DNA of 8,954 nucleotides from Vulcanimicrobiota bacterium (GCA_030040695.1 JASHTE010000201.1:1-8954), one strand, 5' to 3'; counted from the first letter of the stretch, positions 1-8,010 are shown. Notes: generated from the sequence alone by a model not told the origin. A program made the numbers and translations.

Positions 1-35
1 CCGGCCGATTCCGTTCCTCGAGGCGAGCGAAAGCT

Positions 36-110
36 TGGTGCACCGCGAGGGACTCGAACCCCCAACCAATTGCTTAAGAGTCAACTGCTCTACCATTGAG
101 CTAGCGGTGC
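36..110 (-). tRNA. trnK: tRNA-Lys, anticodon CTT
   Basis: Reading the minus strand, a full cloverleaf can be drawn: acceptor gcaccgc (110-104) with gcggtgc (46-40), D stem gctc/gagc, an anticodon loop ctcttaa giving CTT, and a T arm with loop ttcgagt. The discriminator is A (39) and the CCA end is encoded (38-36). It decodes AAG lysine codons. The anticodon stem is weak: position 27-43 is G-U and position 31-39 is an A-G mismatch, where related tRNAs usually carry an A-U pair. No clear promoter lies directly upstream, so it may be co-transcribed with the tRNA-Lys(TTT) gene through the repeat-rich spacer. No hairpin plus T-run terminator is visible in the 35 bases left of it. The tRNA identity is secure; functional efficiency with the mismatch is unknown. 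Confidence 0.95.
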
Positions 111-122
111 GTGGAAGGCTCA

Positions 123-138
123 CTCGAGTTGAGACTTC
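123..138 (-). repeat. Degenerate inverted copy of the spacer repeat (16-base inverted repeat arm)
   Basis: The 16 bases ctcgagttgagacttc at 123-138 are the exact reverse complement of 450-465, inside the third direct repeat copy, and match 352-367 in the second copy with one difference. Similarity continues loosely to about 150 (a cccgcctcggag-like stretch against the ccgccgcggagg core). This end of the spacer therefore looks like an eroded copy of the same repeat in the opposite orientation. In a minus-strand transcript the two arms could pair and close a loop of roughly 310 bases between the two tRNAs. Bases 139-229 between this arm and the direct copies hold GC-rich sequence with no gene, hairpin or promoter that I can support. 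Confidence 0.7.
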
Positions 139-230
139 ACCCGCCTCGGAGACGTTCCTCGCAAGTCGTCCATGACTCGCTCGTACTGCTCCGCCTCGTC
201 GCTCCCGACGTCCTGTCTCCGCTCCTCGCT

Positions 231-482
231 CGGAGCCTCCGCGGCGGAACGAGTCTCAACTCTAGCTCGCTCGTCGGTCAGAAATTCCTCCGCGCAACGT
301 CGTACGCCTTCGCAGAAGGATCTTGCGCGGTCGGAGCCTCCGCGGCGGAACGAAGCCTCAACTCGAGCTCGCTTGATCGGGATACCTCCGCGCAACGTCG
401 TACGCTTTCACAGGAGGATCTTGCTCGGTCGGAGCCTCCGCGGCGGAACGAAGTCTCAACTCGAGCTCGCTTGATCGGGATT
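231..482. repeat. Tandem direct repeats of ~98-101 bases between two tRNA-Lys genes
   Basis: The unit beginning cggagcctccgcggcggaac starts at 231, 332 and 430, giving periods of 101 and 98 bases. Copies one and two are full length. They differ by a one-base deletion, a four-base insertion and scattered substitutions. Copy three is cut after about 53 bases, ending three bases before the 3' end of tRNA-Lys(TTT), and differs from copy two at one position in that span. Each unit holds an 11-base palindrome TCCGC-G-GCGGA and, in the full copies, a second cctccgcgcaacg block. Neither period is a multiple of three, so each copy shifts the reading frame, which argues against a repeated protein. The function is unknown. 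It could be an interspersed intergenic repeat, a structured part of the tRNA precursor, or debris from slippage or recombination between tRNA genes. Confidence 0.9.
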
Positions 483-484
483 TT

Positions 485-557
485 TGCGCCCTCCGGGGAT
501 CGAACCCGGGACCAACGGATTAAAAGTCCGGTGCTCTACCAACTGAGCTAAAGGCGC
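485..557 (-). tRNA. trnK: tRNA-Lys, anticodon TTT
   Basis: The minus strand gives a standard cloverleaf: acceptor gcgcctt (557-551) with agggcgc (492-486), D stem gctc/gagc, anticodon stem ccgga paired with tccgt through G-U tolerance around a loop containing TTT, and a T arm with loop ttcgatc. It decodes AAA and AAG lysine codons. The discriminator is A at 485. The next bases are AAA rather than CCA, so the CCA end must be added by a nucleotidyltransferase, unlike the CTT isoacceptor downstream, which encodes it. A good sigma-70-like promoter sits immediately upstream (566-595). The spacer repeat array begins three bases past its 3' end. Confidence 0.97.
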
Positions 558-565
558 GCGTCGCG

Positions 566-595
566 ATAATAACCCTTCCCGGCAAAGTTTTTCAA
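566..595 (-). promoter_or_regulatory. Sigma-70-like promoter of tRNA-Lys(TTT)
   Basis: On the minus strand a -35 box TTGAAA (595-590, 5 of 6 to consensus) is followed after 18 bases by TATTAT (571-566, 5 of 6). A 17-base spacing to TTATTA is also possible. Transcription would start near 559, just before the mature tRNA 5' end at 557. The stop codon TGA of the amidohydrolase gene (594-592) lies inside the -35 box, so the promoter begins exactly where the upstream gene ends. Confidence 0.75.
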
Positions 596-1863
596 GGGCC
601 TAGCTCGTTCTTCCAAATCCGGCCGCCCTTCATGATAAACGGAAGCGCGGCGCCGTCTTTTCCGAGCAAGGCGATGTCGGCGATCGGGTCGCCGTCGACG
701 AGTATCAAGTCTGCATAAGCGCCCGGGGCGATCGTCCCCAGCTCGTCGCGGTGGCCAAGAATCTCGGCATTGATGCTCGTCGCGGAGCGGAGCACGTCGA
801 TCGGAGCGCTGACTTGCGCCCGAAGCTCGAACTCGCTGCATTGACGCCGCTGCAGAACGCCCAACAGATCCGTCCCGAGACCGAGCCGAACGCCGTGCCG
901 TACCATCCTCTCGATGCCAACGAGCATCTCGCCGCGAATGGCGTTCAGCTTGCGCATGCTCACCGCTGGAAAACCGTGCGCCTCTCCCTCTTCGTAGAGC
1001 GCCTCGACAATTGCCATCGTCGGAACGATGAACGTTCCTCGCTCGGCGGCAAGGGCCGCGGTGGCATCATCGATGAGCGTGGCGTGCTCGATGCAACGAA
1101 CCCCCAACTCGATACAGCGGCGCACCGCGTTGGACGGATGGCAATGCGCCATGACGTAAGTTCCGTGACGTTCGGCTTCGTCGACCGCCGCGAGGATTTC
1201 TGCATCCGAGAACTGCATTCGGTCGACCGGATCCGCTGGGCTCGCAACGCCCCCGGATCCCATGATCTTGATGTGCGTCGCGCCCAGACGGAAGTTCTCA
1301 CGTACTGCCTTGCGTACCGCATCGGGTGAGTCGACGAGCGAGACGAATCGTTCGGTGCCGCACCCGCACGAAAGCTCACCGGGAACCCTGAGATCTCCGT
1401 GCCCGCCCGTTTGCGAGATGAAGTGTGCAGCCGGGAAAAGACGCGGCCCATCGCAGAGTCCGTCCTCAATCGCACGGCGAAAGACCGGCGCAGTTCCGCC
1501 CGCGTCTCGGACGGTCGTGAACCCGCGGTCGAGCATCTGCCGCAGCGAGCGCGCCGTATACATCGACAGCCACTCCGTCGTGCGCGTTCCCGTCCTCACG
1601 ACGTTTACGTCGGAGGCCCACGCATGCACGTGCGCGTCGATCAATCCCGGCATGAGCGTGCGCCCTCCGGCATCGATCCTCTGCTCGGCCCGCGTGGCGA
1701 TGCGACCCTTAGCGACTTCCCGTACGCGATCGCCTTCGATGAAGACCGAGCCGCCTTCTATGATGTTCGCATCGGCGCCGTCAAAAATGCGTGCGCCCGA
1801 GATGACGATCGTCGACGTACTATAAGCCCTCTTCGCACACTCCTTGCGAGTGAAGCCTCCCAA
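592..1863 (-). CDS. Metal-dependent amidohydrolase (imidazolonepropionase / Xaa-Pro dipeptidase-like, COG1228)
   Basis: Probably a cytoplasmic hydrolase of the amidohydrolase superfamily; there is no signal peptide. The 423-residue frame carries the family motifs: HVH at 78-80 after PGLID (metal site), K199 in HIKIMGSGG (the lysine that is carbamylated in this group), H240 in MAHCHPS, H260 in CIEHAT, and D332 in LGTDLLG. The beta-sandwich domain is split between residues 18-72 and the C-terminus from about 385 (GTIAPGAYADLILVDGDP). Relatives hydrolyse dipeptides, lactones or organophosphates, so the substrate cannot be named. A cysteine-rich turn SCGCG lies at 165-169. The only ordinary start codon before the conserved N-terminus is TTG at 1863, just downstream of an in-frame stop; GGAGGA precedes it by only two bases, so the start is uncertain. 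The family match usually begins near residue 18. The gene is divergent from the membrane protein at 1890 and is followed closely by tRNA-Lys(TTT). Confidence 0.88.
   Translation of the reverse strand: MGGFTRKECAKRAYSTSTIVISGARIFDGADANIIEGGSVFIEGDRVREVAKGRIATRAEQRIDAGGRTLMPGLIDAHVHAWASDVNVVRTGTRTTEWLSMYTARSLRQMLDRGFTTVRDAGGTAPVFRRAIEDGLCDGPRLFPAAHFISQTGGHGDLRVPGELSCGCGTERFVSLVDSPDAVRKAVRENFRLGATHIKIMGSGGVASPADPVDRMQFSDAEILAAVDEAERHGTYVMAHCHPSNAVRRCIELGVRCIEHATLIDDATAALAAERGTFIVPTMAIVEALYEEGEAHGFPAVSMRKLNAIRGEMLVGIERMVRHGVRLGLGTDLLGVLQRRQCSEFELRAQVSAPIDVLRSATSINAEILGHRDELGTIAPGAYADLILVDGDPIADIALLGKDGAALPFIMKGGRIWKNELGP
1819..1824 (-). promoter_or_regulatory. Possible -10 element inside the amidohydrolase 5' end
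   Basis: Minus-strand TATAGT matches the -10 consensus at 5 of 6 positions and is identical to the -10 of the tRNA-Pro promoter. No acceptable -35 box lies 16-18 bases upstream. If used, transcription would begin near 1812, inside the first 20 codons of the annotated frame, exactly where family similarity begins. This is weak evidence and may be chance. Confidence 0.25.
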
Positions 1864-1889
1864 CTTCCTCCGCTACAACAGCTCTCGGG

Positions 1890-3677
1890 ATGAGCGCCTC
1901 TGCATGCCGTCGTAGACGCTTCTGCGTGATCGCATTGGGCGACGCGCTCCTCGCCGCGTTCTGGCTCGTCGGGCTCTGGGTGGCAGCACCACTCCTCAAG
2001 GGCGGCTCGCGCGCCGCCGATCGTGTGCGCGACGCGGTCGTGCTCGGGAGCGCTATACCGTTCGTACTCGGTCTTCTGCACCTGCTCTATTGGCCGGCCT
2101 GTTGGATCGCGCTCGCTGCATGCATAGCCGCTCGGTTCCGGCAGCCACGGCCTCGAACCGGCCCTCGCGAACCCCTTCCGTACGTATTGCTCGGTGCGCT
2201 AGCCCTCGTCGCGTGGCCGCCGCTCGTGCGTCCGCTGCTCGACGGTGACACGCTCGTCTATCACCTTCCCAACGTTGCCGCGTGGGCGCACGCCCACAGC
2301 TTCTGGACAACGAACACGCGATACTGGTGGTATCCGCCGGTCTCGGAGCTCTTTGCGACGCCGATCGACATCGTTGCAACGCCGTTCGCGCTTGGTTGGA
2401 GCGGCCTCGCCGCGCTTTCGCTGCTCGGATTACGCATCTTCGCGTGGGCACGCGAAGGCGCGCTCCTGCCGGTTCGTCTCGCCGACGCGTTCGCCGCGGC
2501 GGTCGTCTGCATGCTCCCGATTGCGCTGCAAGCCGGATCGTTGCGAAACGACGTGTGGCTTGCTGCATTCTTCGTCGAAACTCTGTGGAGCGCTCCAGTC
2601 GACGACGCGAGCGCCCTTCGCTCTGCAGCGATGTGCGCGCTCATCAAACCCGACGGATGGGTTTATGCGGCCGTTGCGCTGGCCGCGTCGCGGGCGACAC
2701 GACGCGCGTGGCTCGCAGCCGGAGCTGCCGTCGTCGTCTGGGGCATTCATGACGCCGTGTTGTGGCGCGTCGGCTCCCTTTCACCAGTCTCGACGATGTT
2801 CCCGAGGGCTCCGAGCGACCTCGTAACGCCGAGCCTCTGGAACTCGACAATGGTGGCACATCCGTTTCTCTCCCTCCAATACGGTGGGGGCGCGGCTGCG
2901 CATCTCGCTCCTTTTGGCCTCCTTCTCTTTCTCGCGGCGCTCGCCTCGCCGCTGCTCGCGCGCGCCTCACCGCTCAATGTCGCCGGAATCGCCGCCGGAG
3001 TTGTCACTCTTTTCATTCCCTACGGCTTTGCGGACGCGCATGCGCAACTCGCCTCCGGTGAGTCCCTACGATACGCTGCCCCTGCGATCGCCGTGGGCGC
3101 AATCGTCCTTGCGCCTCACCTGTTGCGCTTTGCTCACATTGCGCTCTGGGCATCACTCGCCGGAACGCTCGGTGAGGGCCTGCAGCTGCTCGCCGTCTAT
3201 CGCGCCGACTGGCCGACGCTTTTCGCGCCGGCAGTCGCATGTGCCGTTCCGCTAACCATCGTATGCGCGCGCGTTCTCAAACGACGCCGGCTCTTGTACG
3301 TGGGCTCCGCACTTGCGATCATCGTAACGACGATGCTCGCCGGTCGCTCGACCGTAGCATTCTACACCGACTCCCTCAGCGTTCACGGCTACCGCTCGCG
3401 CATCTACGCGTGGATTGCGCGAGAGAGGCCGCCCCGGATTGCGGGTTGGGGGTTGCGCATCGGCACGGTCGCCGTGCTCTCGCCGAGCAGCCTCGGCGTC
3501 GATGTCTCCGACAGCGATCCGTGCGGCGATGCGAAGCACGCCCATGCAATTCTCGTCGCCGTCAAGGAAGCGACGCACGGAGAGCGCTTCAACGATGCTC
3601 GCATGCACGAGGCTGCGCTCTGCGGCCGCACGCTCTACCGCGATCCTCTTGCGATCGCGGTCACACCGCGCTCCTAG
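1890..3677 (+). CDS. Polytopic membrane protein, GT-C-type glycosyltransferase candidate
   Basis: A 595-residue integral membrane protein with about ten or more hydrophobic segments (for example roughly 13-33, 48-82, 97-116, 160-185, 197-215, 272-290, 325-355, 390-420 and 480-500). The first large outer-face loop has DGD at 118-120 followed by Y124 and H125, then WWYPPVSELFATP from 146. This resembles the acidic motif and YPP segment of GT-C enzymes (ArnT, PMT, EpsG-like), which transfer sugars from polyprenyl-phosphate donors. A second polar pair, RND at 219-221, and KPD at 253-255 sit between membrane segments. The C-terminal ~95 residues are soluble and probably periplasmic. No named family is certain. 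The start ATG has only a weak ribosome site (CGGG touching the codon); GTG at codon 13 is the alternative. The gene stands alone on its strand, ending 7 bases from the convergent outer-membrane gene. Confidence 0.7.
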   Translation: MSASACRRRRFCVIALGDALLAAFWLVGLWVAAPLLKGGSRAADRVRDAVVLGSAIPFVLGLLHLLYWPACWIALAACIAARFRQPRPRTGPREPLPYVLLGALALVAWPPLVRPLLDGDTLVYHLPNVAAWAHAHSFWTTNTRYWWYPPVSELFATPIDIVATPFALGWSGLAALSLLGLRIFAWAREGALLPVRLADAFAAAVVCMLPIALQAGSLRNDVWLAAFFVETLWSAPVDDASALRSAAMCALIKPDGWVYAAVALAASRATRRAWLAAGAAVVVWGIHDAVLWRVGSLSPVSTMFPRAPSDLVTPSLWNSTMVAHPFLSLQYGGGAAAHLAPFGLLLFLAALASPLLARASPLNVAGIAAGVVTLFIPYGFADAHAQLASGESLRYAAPAIAVGAIVLAPHLLRFAHIALWASLAGTLGEGLQLLAVYRADWPTLFAPAVACAVPLTIVCARVLKRRRLLYVGSALAIIVTTMLAGRSTVAFYTDSLSVHGYRSRIYAWIARERPPRIAGWGLRIGTVAVLSPSSLGVDVSDSDPCGDAKHAHAILVAVKEATHGERFNDARMHEAALCGRTLYRDPLAIAVTPRS

Positions 3678-3684
3678 GACGCCG

Positions 3685-4443
3685 CTAGATGTTCGCGGCG
3701 ACGCTCAGGCGTGGGCCGAAATGCTCGGCGTTCGACGGTGCGTTGATCGTGTTATACCAATCGTCTCCGTACCAACCGAGGCTCGCGCTGAGATGGCTCG
3801 AGAAACTCCAGTTCGCCTGCACTCCATAGGTCAAGACGTGATACGCAAGCCGTATGTTGTAGTCGTCGCGCGGAAACGGATGCGGGTTATGGAGCTCCGG
3901 GTAGTAATACAGAGATCCCGAGAACGATAGTCTGCGCGAGAAGTCCGGGAGTTTCTCGACGCCGAATCCGCCGCCGATGACGTCCGGCTCACCGTAGTTC
4001 GTCGAGTGGTAGAGGTAGGCGACACTCGCGTACCAGTGGTCGGGAGCAAACTGCACGCCGAGGCGCGCGCCGAGGTCGTACTCTGTTGCCGTAAATGCGG
4101 GGATCACGTGCTGTTGTGTTTGGTTGATCACGGTGACGAGTCCGGTGTTGTGCGGGTAGGCGAACTGATCGTCTTCACCGATCGCCACAAGCGGAATCTT
4201 CCAGAGACGAAACTCGAGGCCGACCTGAACGCCGGTCGAGCCCTTTTGAAGATTCGCACCCGCGCCCACGTTCCCCGGACTCAGCTCGTTGTAGACGACG
4301 AGAGCCGGATAGTAATCCAGTTGCACGTAGCGTTCGTACGGCGAGGGCGAGGGCGTCGGCGCGGCTTGTGCGTTCGCGACGCCGTGAGCGAGTCCAAAGA
4401 ACAAGGCAGCCGAGGCAAAGAGGCAAAGCCCGAGGCTTTTCAT
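3685..4443 (-). CDS. Exported beta-rich protein, probable outer-membrane beta-barrel
   Basis: A 252-residue protein with a clear signal peptide: MKS, a hydrophobic core at 4-19, and a likely cut after ANA at 23-25. A short proline/serine linker follows (PTPSPSP, 29-35), then alternating hydrophobic/polar stretches rich in Tyr, Trp, Gly and Asn, such as YDLGARLGVQFAPDHWYASVAYLYHS and LSASLGWYGDDW. This is typical of small outer-membrane barrels with about eight to twelve strands. The last residues (LSVAANI) lack the usual terminal Phe or Trp of the assembly signal. I do not recognise a named family. The ATG at 4443 is preceded by GAGGA at a nine-base spacing, supporting this start. The gene lies 74 bases downstream of tRNA-His on the same strand and could share its transcript; no own promoter is evident. 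It implies that the organism has an outer membrane. Confidence 0.72.
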   Translation of the reverse strand: MKSLGLCLFASAALFFGLAHGVANAQAAPTPSPSPYERYVQLDYYPALVVYNELSPGNVGAGANLQKGSTGVQVGLEFRLWKIPLVAIGEDDQFAYPHNTGLVTVINQTQQHVIPAFTATEYDLGARLGVQFAPDHWYASVAYLYHSTNYGEPDVIGGGFGVEKLPDFSRRLSFSGSLYYYPELHNPHPFPRDDYNIRLAYHVLTYGVQANWSFSSHLSASLGWYGDDWYNTINAPSNAEHFGPRLSVAANI

Positions 4444-4486
4444 GGTTAGGGGTCCTCAACGCGGGTAGTTTCGCGCTGCCTTACAC

Positions 4487-4502
4487 GAGCGTGGAGGCGC
4501 TC
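4487..4502 (-). other. Small hairpin between tRNA-His and the outer-membrane gene
   Basis: GAGCG (minus strand 4502-4498) and CGCTC (4491-4487) form a five-base-pair stem with a six-base loop in the 74-base gap. No T-run follows, so it is not a standard intrinsic terminator. It could be a processing or attenuation structure, or nothing. Confidence 0.3.
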
Positions 4503-4517
4503 CCTTCCTTACGGCTA

Positions 4518-4595
4518 TGGGGTGGCTGACGGGATACGAACCCGCGACCTTCGGTTCCACAGACCGACGCTCTAACCAGCTGAGCTACAGCCACC
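4518..4595 (-). tRNA. trnH: tRNA-His, anticodon GTG
   Basis: The minus strand folds as a cloverleaf with acceptor gtggctg/cagccac, D stem gctc/gagc, anticodon stem tcggt/accga around the loop ctgtgga (anticodon GTG), and T loop ttcgtat. The extra 5' G at position -1 (4595) faces C73 (4521), the identity pair recognised by histidyl-tRNA synthetase, and here it is genomically encoded. CCA is encoded at 4520-4518. It decodes CAC and CAU. It is divergent from the GNAT gene, 48 bases away; no strong promoter stands out in that gap. Confidence 0.97.
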
Positions 4596-4643
4596 GCGCC
4601 GGGGGGCATTCTCATTCGCCGCCGGAAACTCCCGGAAGCGAGG

Positions 4644-5120
4644 ATGTCCACGCCCGCGATCGCCGTCGAGCGCGTTCTTGCCCCTTCGGACGAAGCGCGG
4701 CGCCTTATCGACGAACTCGACGCTGAACTTCTCGAGGGCTACGAGCCCGAGCAGCACCACGGCCTCACGTTCGATGCGATCTTTCAGCCCACGGTCCGCT
4801 TTTTTGTCGCTCGCATCGACGCTTGCGCAGCGGGTTGCGGCGGCGTCGCGCTCTTTCCAGCTTTCGCGGAGGTGAAACGTATGTACGTGCGTCCTGCGTT
4901 CCGTGGGAGCGGCGTTGTGGACGCGATCATCGATCGCCTGACCGCAGAGGCACGCACGGCCGGGCTGCGCCTGGTGCGGCTCGAGACGGGAACTCTGCAG
5001 ATCGCAGCCGTCCGCTTCTACGAGCGCCACGGCTTTCACCGTTGCAGCGCATTCGAGCCCTACGACTCGATGACACCGCATGCCATCGCCACGAGCATCT
5101 TCATGGAGAAGATACTATAA
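4644..5120 (+). CDS. GNAT family N-acetyltransferase
   Basis: A 158-residue cytoplasmic acetyltransferase that would move an acetyl group from acetyl-CoA to an amine; the acceptor is unknown. Motif A lies at about 77-96 (VKRMYVRPAFRGSG, with R87-G-S-G90 forming the pyrophosphate-binding turn). Motif B lies at about 113-131 (LETGTLQIAAVRFYERHGF). The end, C134...F137..Y140 with a final FMEKIL, resembles the YsnE-like branch of single-domain GNATs. The third glycine of the usual RGxGxG turn is Val92 here, which is tolerated in some members. ATG at 4644 is preceded by GGAAG with a six-base gap. The length is normal for the family. It is the only plus-strand gene among four minus-strand neighbours, ending 9 bases from the 3' end of tRNA-Arg, with no visible terminator between the converging genes. 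Confidence 0.88.
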   Translation: MSTPAIAVERVLAPSDEARRLIDELDAELLEGYEPEQHHGLTFDAIFQPTVRFFVARIDACAAGCGGVALFPAFAEVKRMYVRPAFRGSGVVDAIIDRLTAEARTAGLRLVRLETGTLQIAAVRFYERHGFHRCSAFEPYDSMTPHAIATSIFMEKIL

Positions 5121-5129
5121 ACCAGAGCG

Positions 5130-5203
<74 letters not shown>

Positions 5204-5207
5204 GCGT

Positions 5208-5284
5208 TGGTCGGGGCGACACGATTCGAACGTGCGACTTTTTGCTCCCAAAGCAAACGCTCTACCAAGCTGAGCTACGCCCCG
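5208..5284 (-). tRNA. trnP: tRNA-Pro, anticodon TGG
   Basis: The minus strand gives acceptor cggggcg/cgccccg, D stem gctc/gagc, anticodon stem tttgc/gcaaa around the loop tttggga (anticodon TGG), and T loop ttcgaat. The first pair C1-G72 is characteristic of bacterial proline tRNAs. The discriminator is A and CCA is encoded at 5210-5208. It decodes CCN proline codons. It starts 12 bases past the rdgB stop codon and has its own promoter overlapping that stop. Confidence 0.97.
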
Positions 5285-5294
5285 TGACCGCCTT

Positions 5295-5322
5295 ACTATA
5301 ACACCTCGCCGCAAATTTCCAA
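5295..5322 (-). promoter_or_regulatory. Sigma-70-like promoter of the tRNA-Pro/tRNA-Arg pair
   Basis: Minus strand TTGGAA (5322-5317, 4 of 6) is followed after 16 bases by TATAGT (5300-5295, 5 of 6). Transcription would begin near 5288, a few bases before the tRNA-Pro 5' end at 5284. The rdgB stop codon TAG (5298-5296) sits inside the -10 box, so the whole promoter lies within the last codons of rdgB. Confidence 0.65.
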
Positions 5323-5894
5323 CAGTGCGCGGGCGGCGGCGGCGCGGTGGCTGATCTTGTTCTTCTTCTCCTCTCCCATCTCCGAGTACGTTTGCGTTTC
5401 GCCCTTCGGAATGAAAATCGGATCGTAGCCGAAGCCGCCGGCGCCACGCTCTTCGCGCGTGATCGCGCCCTTCGCGAAGCCCTCGCCCATCCATGTTTGT
5501 CCGTCCGCGAGAATCAAGGGCATGTAGCAAACGAAGGTGGCGCTCCGTTCCTCATCCGGCACATTGCGCATTTCGCCCAGCAACAGCCGGCGGCGCGCTT
5601 CCCAGGTCGCCTCCTTGCCGCCGTAGCGCGCAGAGAGCACGCCGGGCCCTCCCCCGAGTGCGTCGACACAGAGACCGCTATCGTCGGCGATCACCGCTGC
5701 TTCGACACGAGCCGTGCGCAGTTGCTTGCGTAATGTCCGCGCTTTGAGCAGCGCATTATCATGAAACGAGTCCGCGCTCTCCTCGACGTCCGCGTAGCCG
5801 TCATAGGTCGCAAGCTCGATTGGCGAACCTGCGAAGATCGCCCGCAGCTCGCGCAGCTTACCTGCGTTCTTCGTCGCGACGTAAACGCGCGCGA

Positions 5895-5898
<4 letters not shown>
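5296..5898 (-). CDS. rdgB: RdgB/HAM1 family dITP/XTP pyrophosphatase
   Basis: A cytoplasmic house-cleaning enzyme that hydrolyses dITP, XTP and other non-canonical purine triphosphates to monophosphates, preventing their insertion into DNA or RNA. From the chosen start it has 200 residues, the normal family length. Visible motifs are ATKNAGK at 8-14, E39-E40, ADDSGL at 71-76 (D73 being the expected catalytic base), [10 protein letters not shown] at 83-92, GGFGYDP at 154-160 and SHR at 183-185. The frame stays open for 44 more codons upstream inside lepA, but those encode no conserved sequence. I place the start at TTG 5898, whose last two bases join the lepA stop as TTGA (overlap of 3 bases). 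A GGAGGA stretch lies almost against it, too close for a normal ribosome site, so translation probably depends on lepA termination. The stop codon overlaps the tRNA-Pro promoter. Confidence 0.95.
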
Positions 5899-7718
<1,820 letters not shown>

Positions 7719-7722
7719 AATG

Positions 7723-8010
7723 CTAGTATAGCGCGCAAACGTGGTAGGTGAAGTTATAGAGCAGCGGGCGGACGAGGAACTGGAGGACGAGCAGCAAGAT
7801 GAGGAACGCGATGTCGAGTCCACCGAGCGGAGGCACGATCCGCCTCAGCGGAATCAGCAGCGGCTCGATGATGCGGCCGAGAAACCGTTCGAAGCCGCCG
7901 CCGCGCAAGTCGGGAACCCACGAGAAGATGGCATAGACAAGCAAGACGATCGTGTAGAGCCAAACCGCCCAGATAAGCACTTGCCCGAGCCCGCACAGTA
8001 GAGCATCCAT
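7723..8010 (-). CDS. yggT: YggT family membrane protein
   Basis: A 95-residue inner-membrane protein with two hydrophobic segments (about 9-33 and 66-86) joined by the family signature: YAIFSWVPD at 26-34, then [25 protein letters not shown] at 42-66. YggT proteins occur near cell-division, envelope and stress genes; no enzymatic activity is established, and a role in osmotic tolerance or division has been proposed for some. ATG at 8010 is preceded by GAGG with a seven-base gap, which fixes the start. It lies 24 bases downstream of the M23 gene and 4 bases upstream of lepA on the same strand, so the three probably share a transcript. Its last codons also contain the -35 and -10 boxes of a lepA promoter. 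Confidence 0.93.
   Translation of the reverse strand: MDALLCGLGQVLIWAVWLYTIVLLVYAIFSWVPDLRGGGFERFLGRIIEPLLIPLRRIVPPLGGLDIAFLILLLVLQFLVRPLLYNFTYHVCALY
7725..7752 (-). promoter_or_regulatory. Candidate lepA promoter giving a leaderless GTG mRNA
   Basis: Minus strand TTCACC (7752-7747, 4 of 6) is followed after 16 bases by TATACT (7730-7725, 5 of 6). The TATACT box spans the last yggT codons and the first base of its TAG stop. The lepA GTG starts six bases after the box, where a transcript would be expected to begin. No ribosome-binding purine run is present. The box could be a coincidence of the codons CTA TAC TAG. Confidence 0.5.

Noticed and set aside
1..35. Terminator or attachment site just downstream of tRNA-Lys(CTT)
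   Set aside because: Only a CCTCGAGG palindrome is visible. There is no T-run, integrase gene or duplicated tRNA end within the window.
231..482. CRISPR-like repeated structure
   Set aside because: The units are ~98-101 bases with little or no unique spacer, only two and a half copies, and no cas genes nearby.
111..551. Open frames of 91-146 codons on both strands of the spacer between the tRNA-Lys genes
   Set aside because: They run through tRNA sequence and the ~100-base repeat, whose periods (101, 98) are not multiples of three. There is no ribosome site and no recognisable domain; they are stop-poor because of high GC.
2245..2826. 193-codon plus-strand frame inside the membrane glycosyltransferase gene
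   Set aside because: It is an arginine/serine-rich shifted frame of the hydrophobic gene, with no independent start signal.
4006..4449. 147-codon plus-strand frame antisense to the outer-membrane gene
   Set aside because: It has no signal, domain or ribosome site. The opposite strand has a convincing signal peptide and start.
4487..4502. Intrinsic terminator after tRNA-His
   Set aside because: The hairpin exists but no T-run follows on the transcribed strand, so termination there is not supported.
7719..7823. N-terminal 35-codon extension of lepA starting at an ATG inside yggT
   Set aside because: The extension is a serine-rich frame shadow of yggT with no LepA similarity; the GTG start gives the normal 607-residue length.
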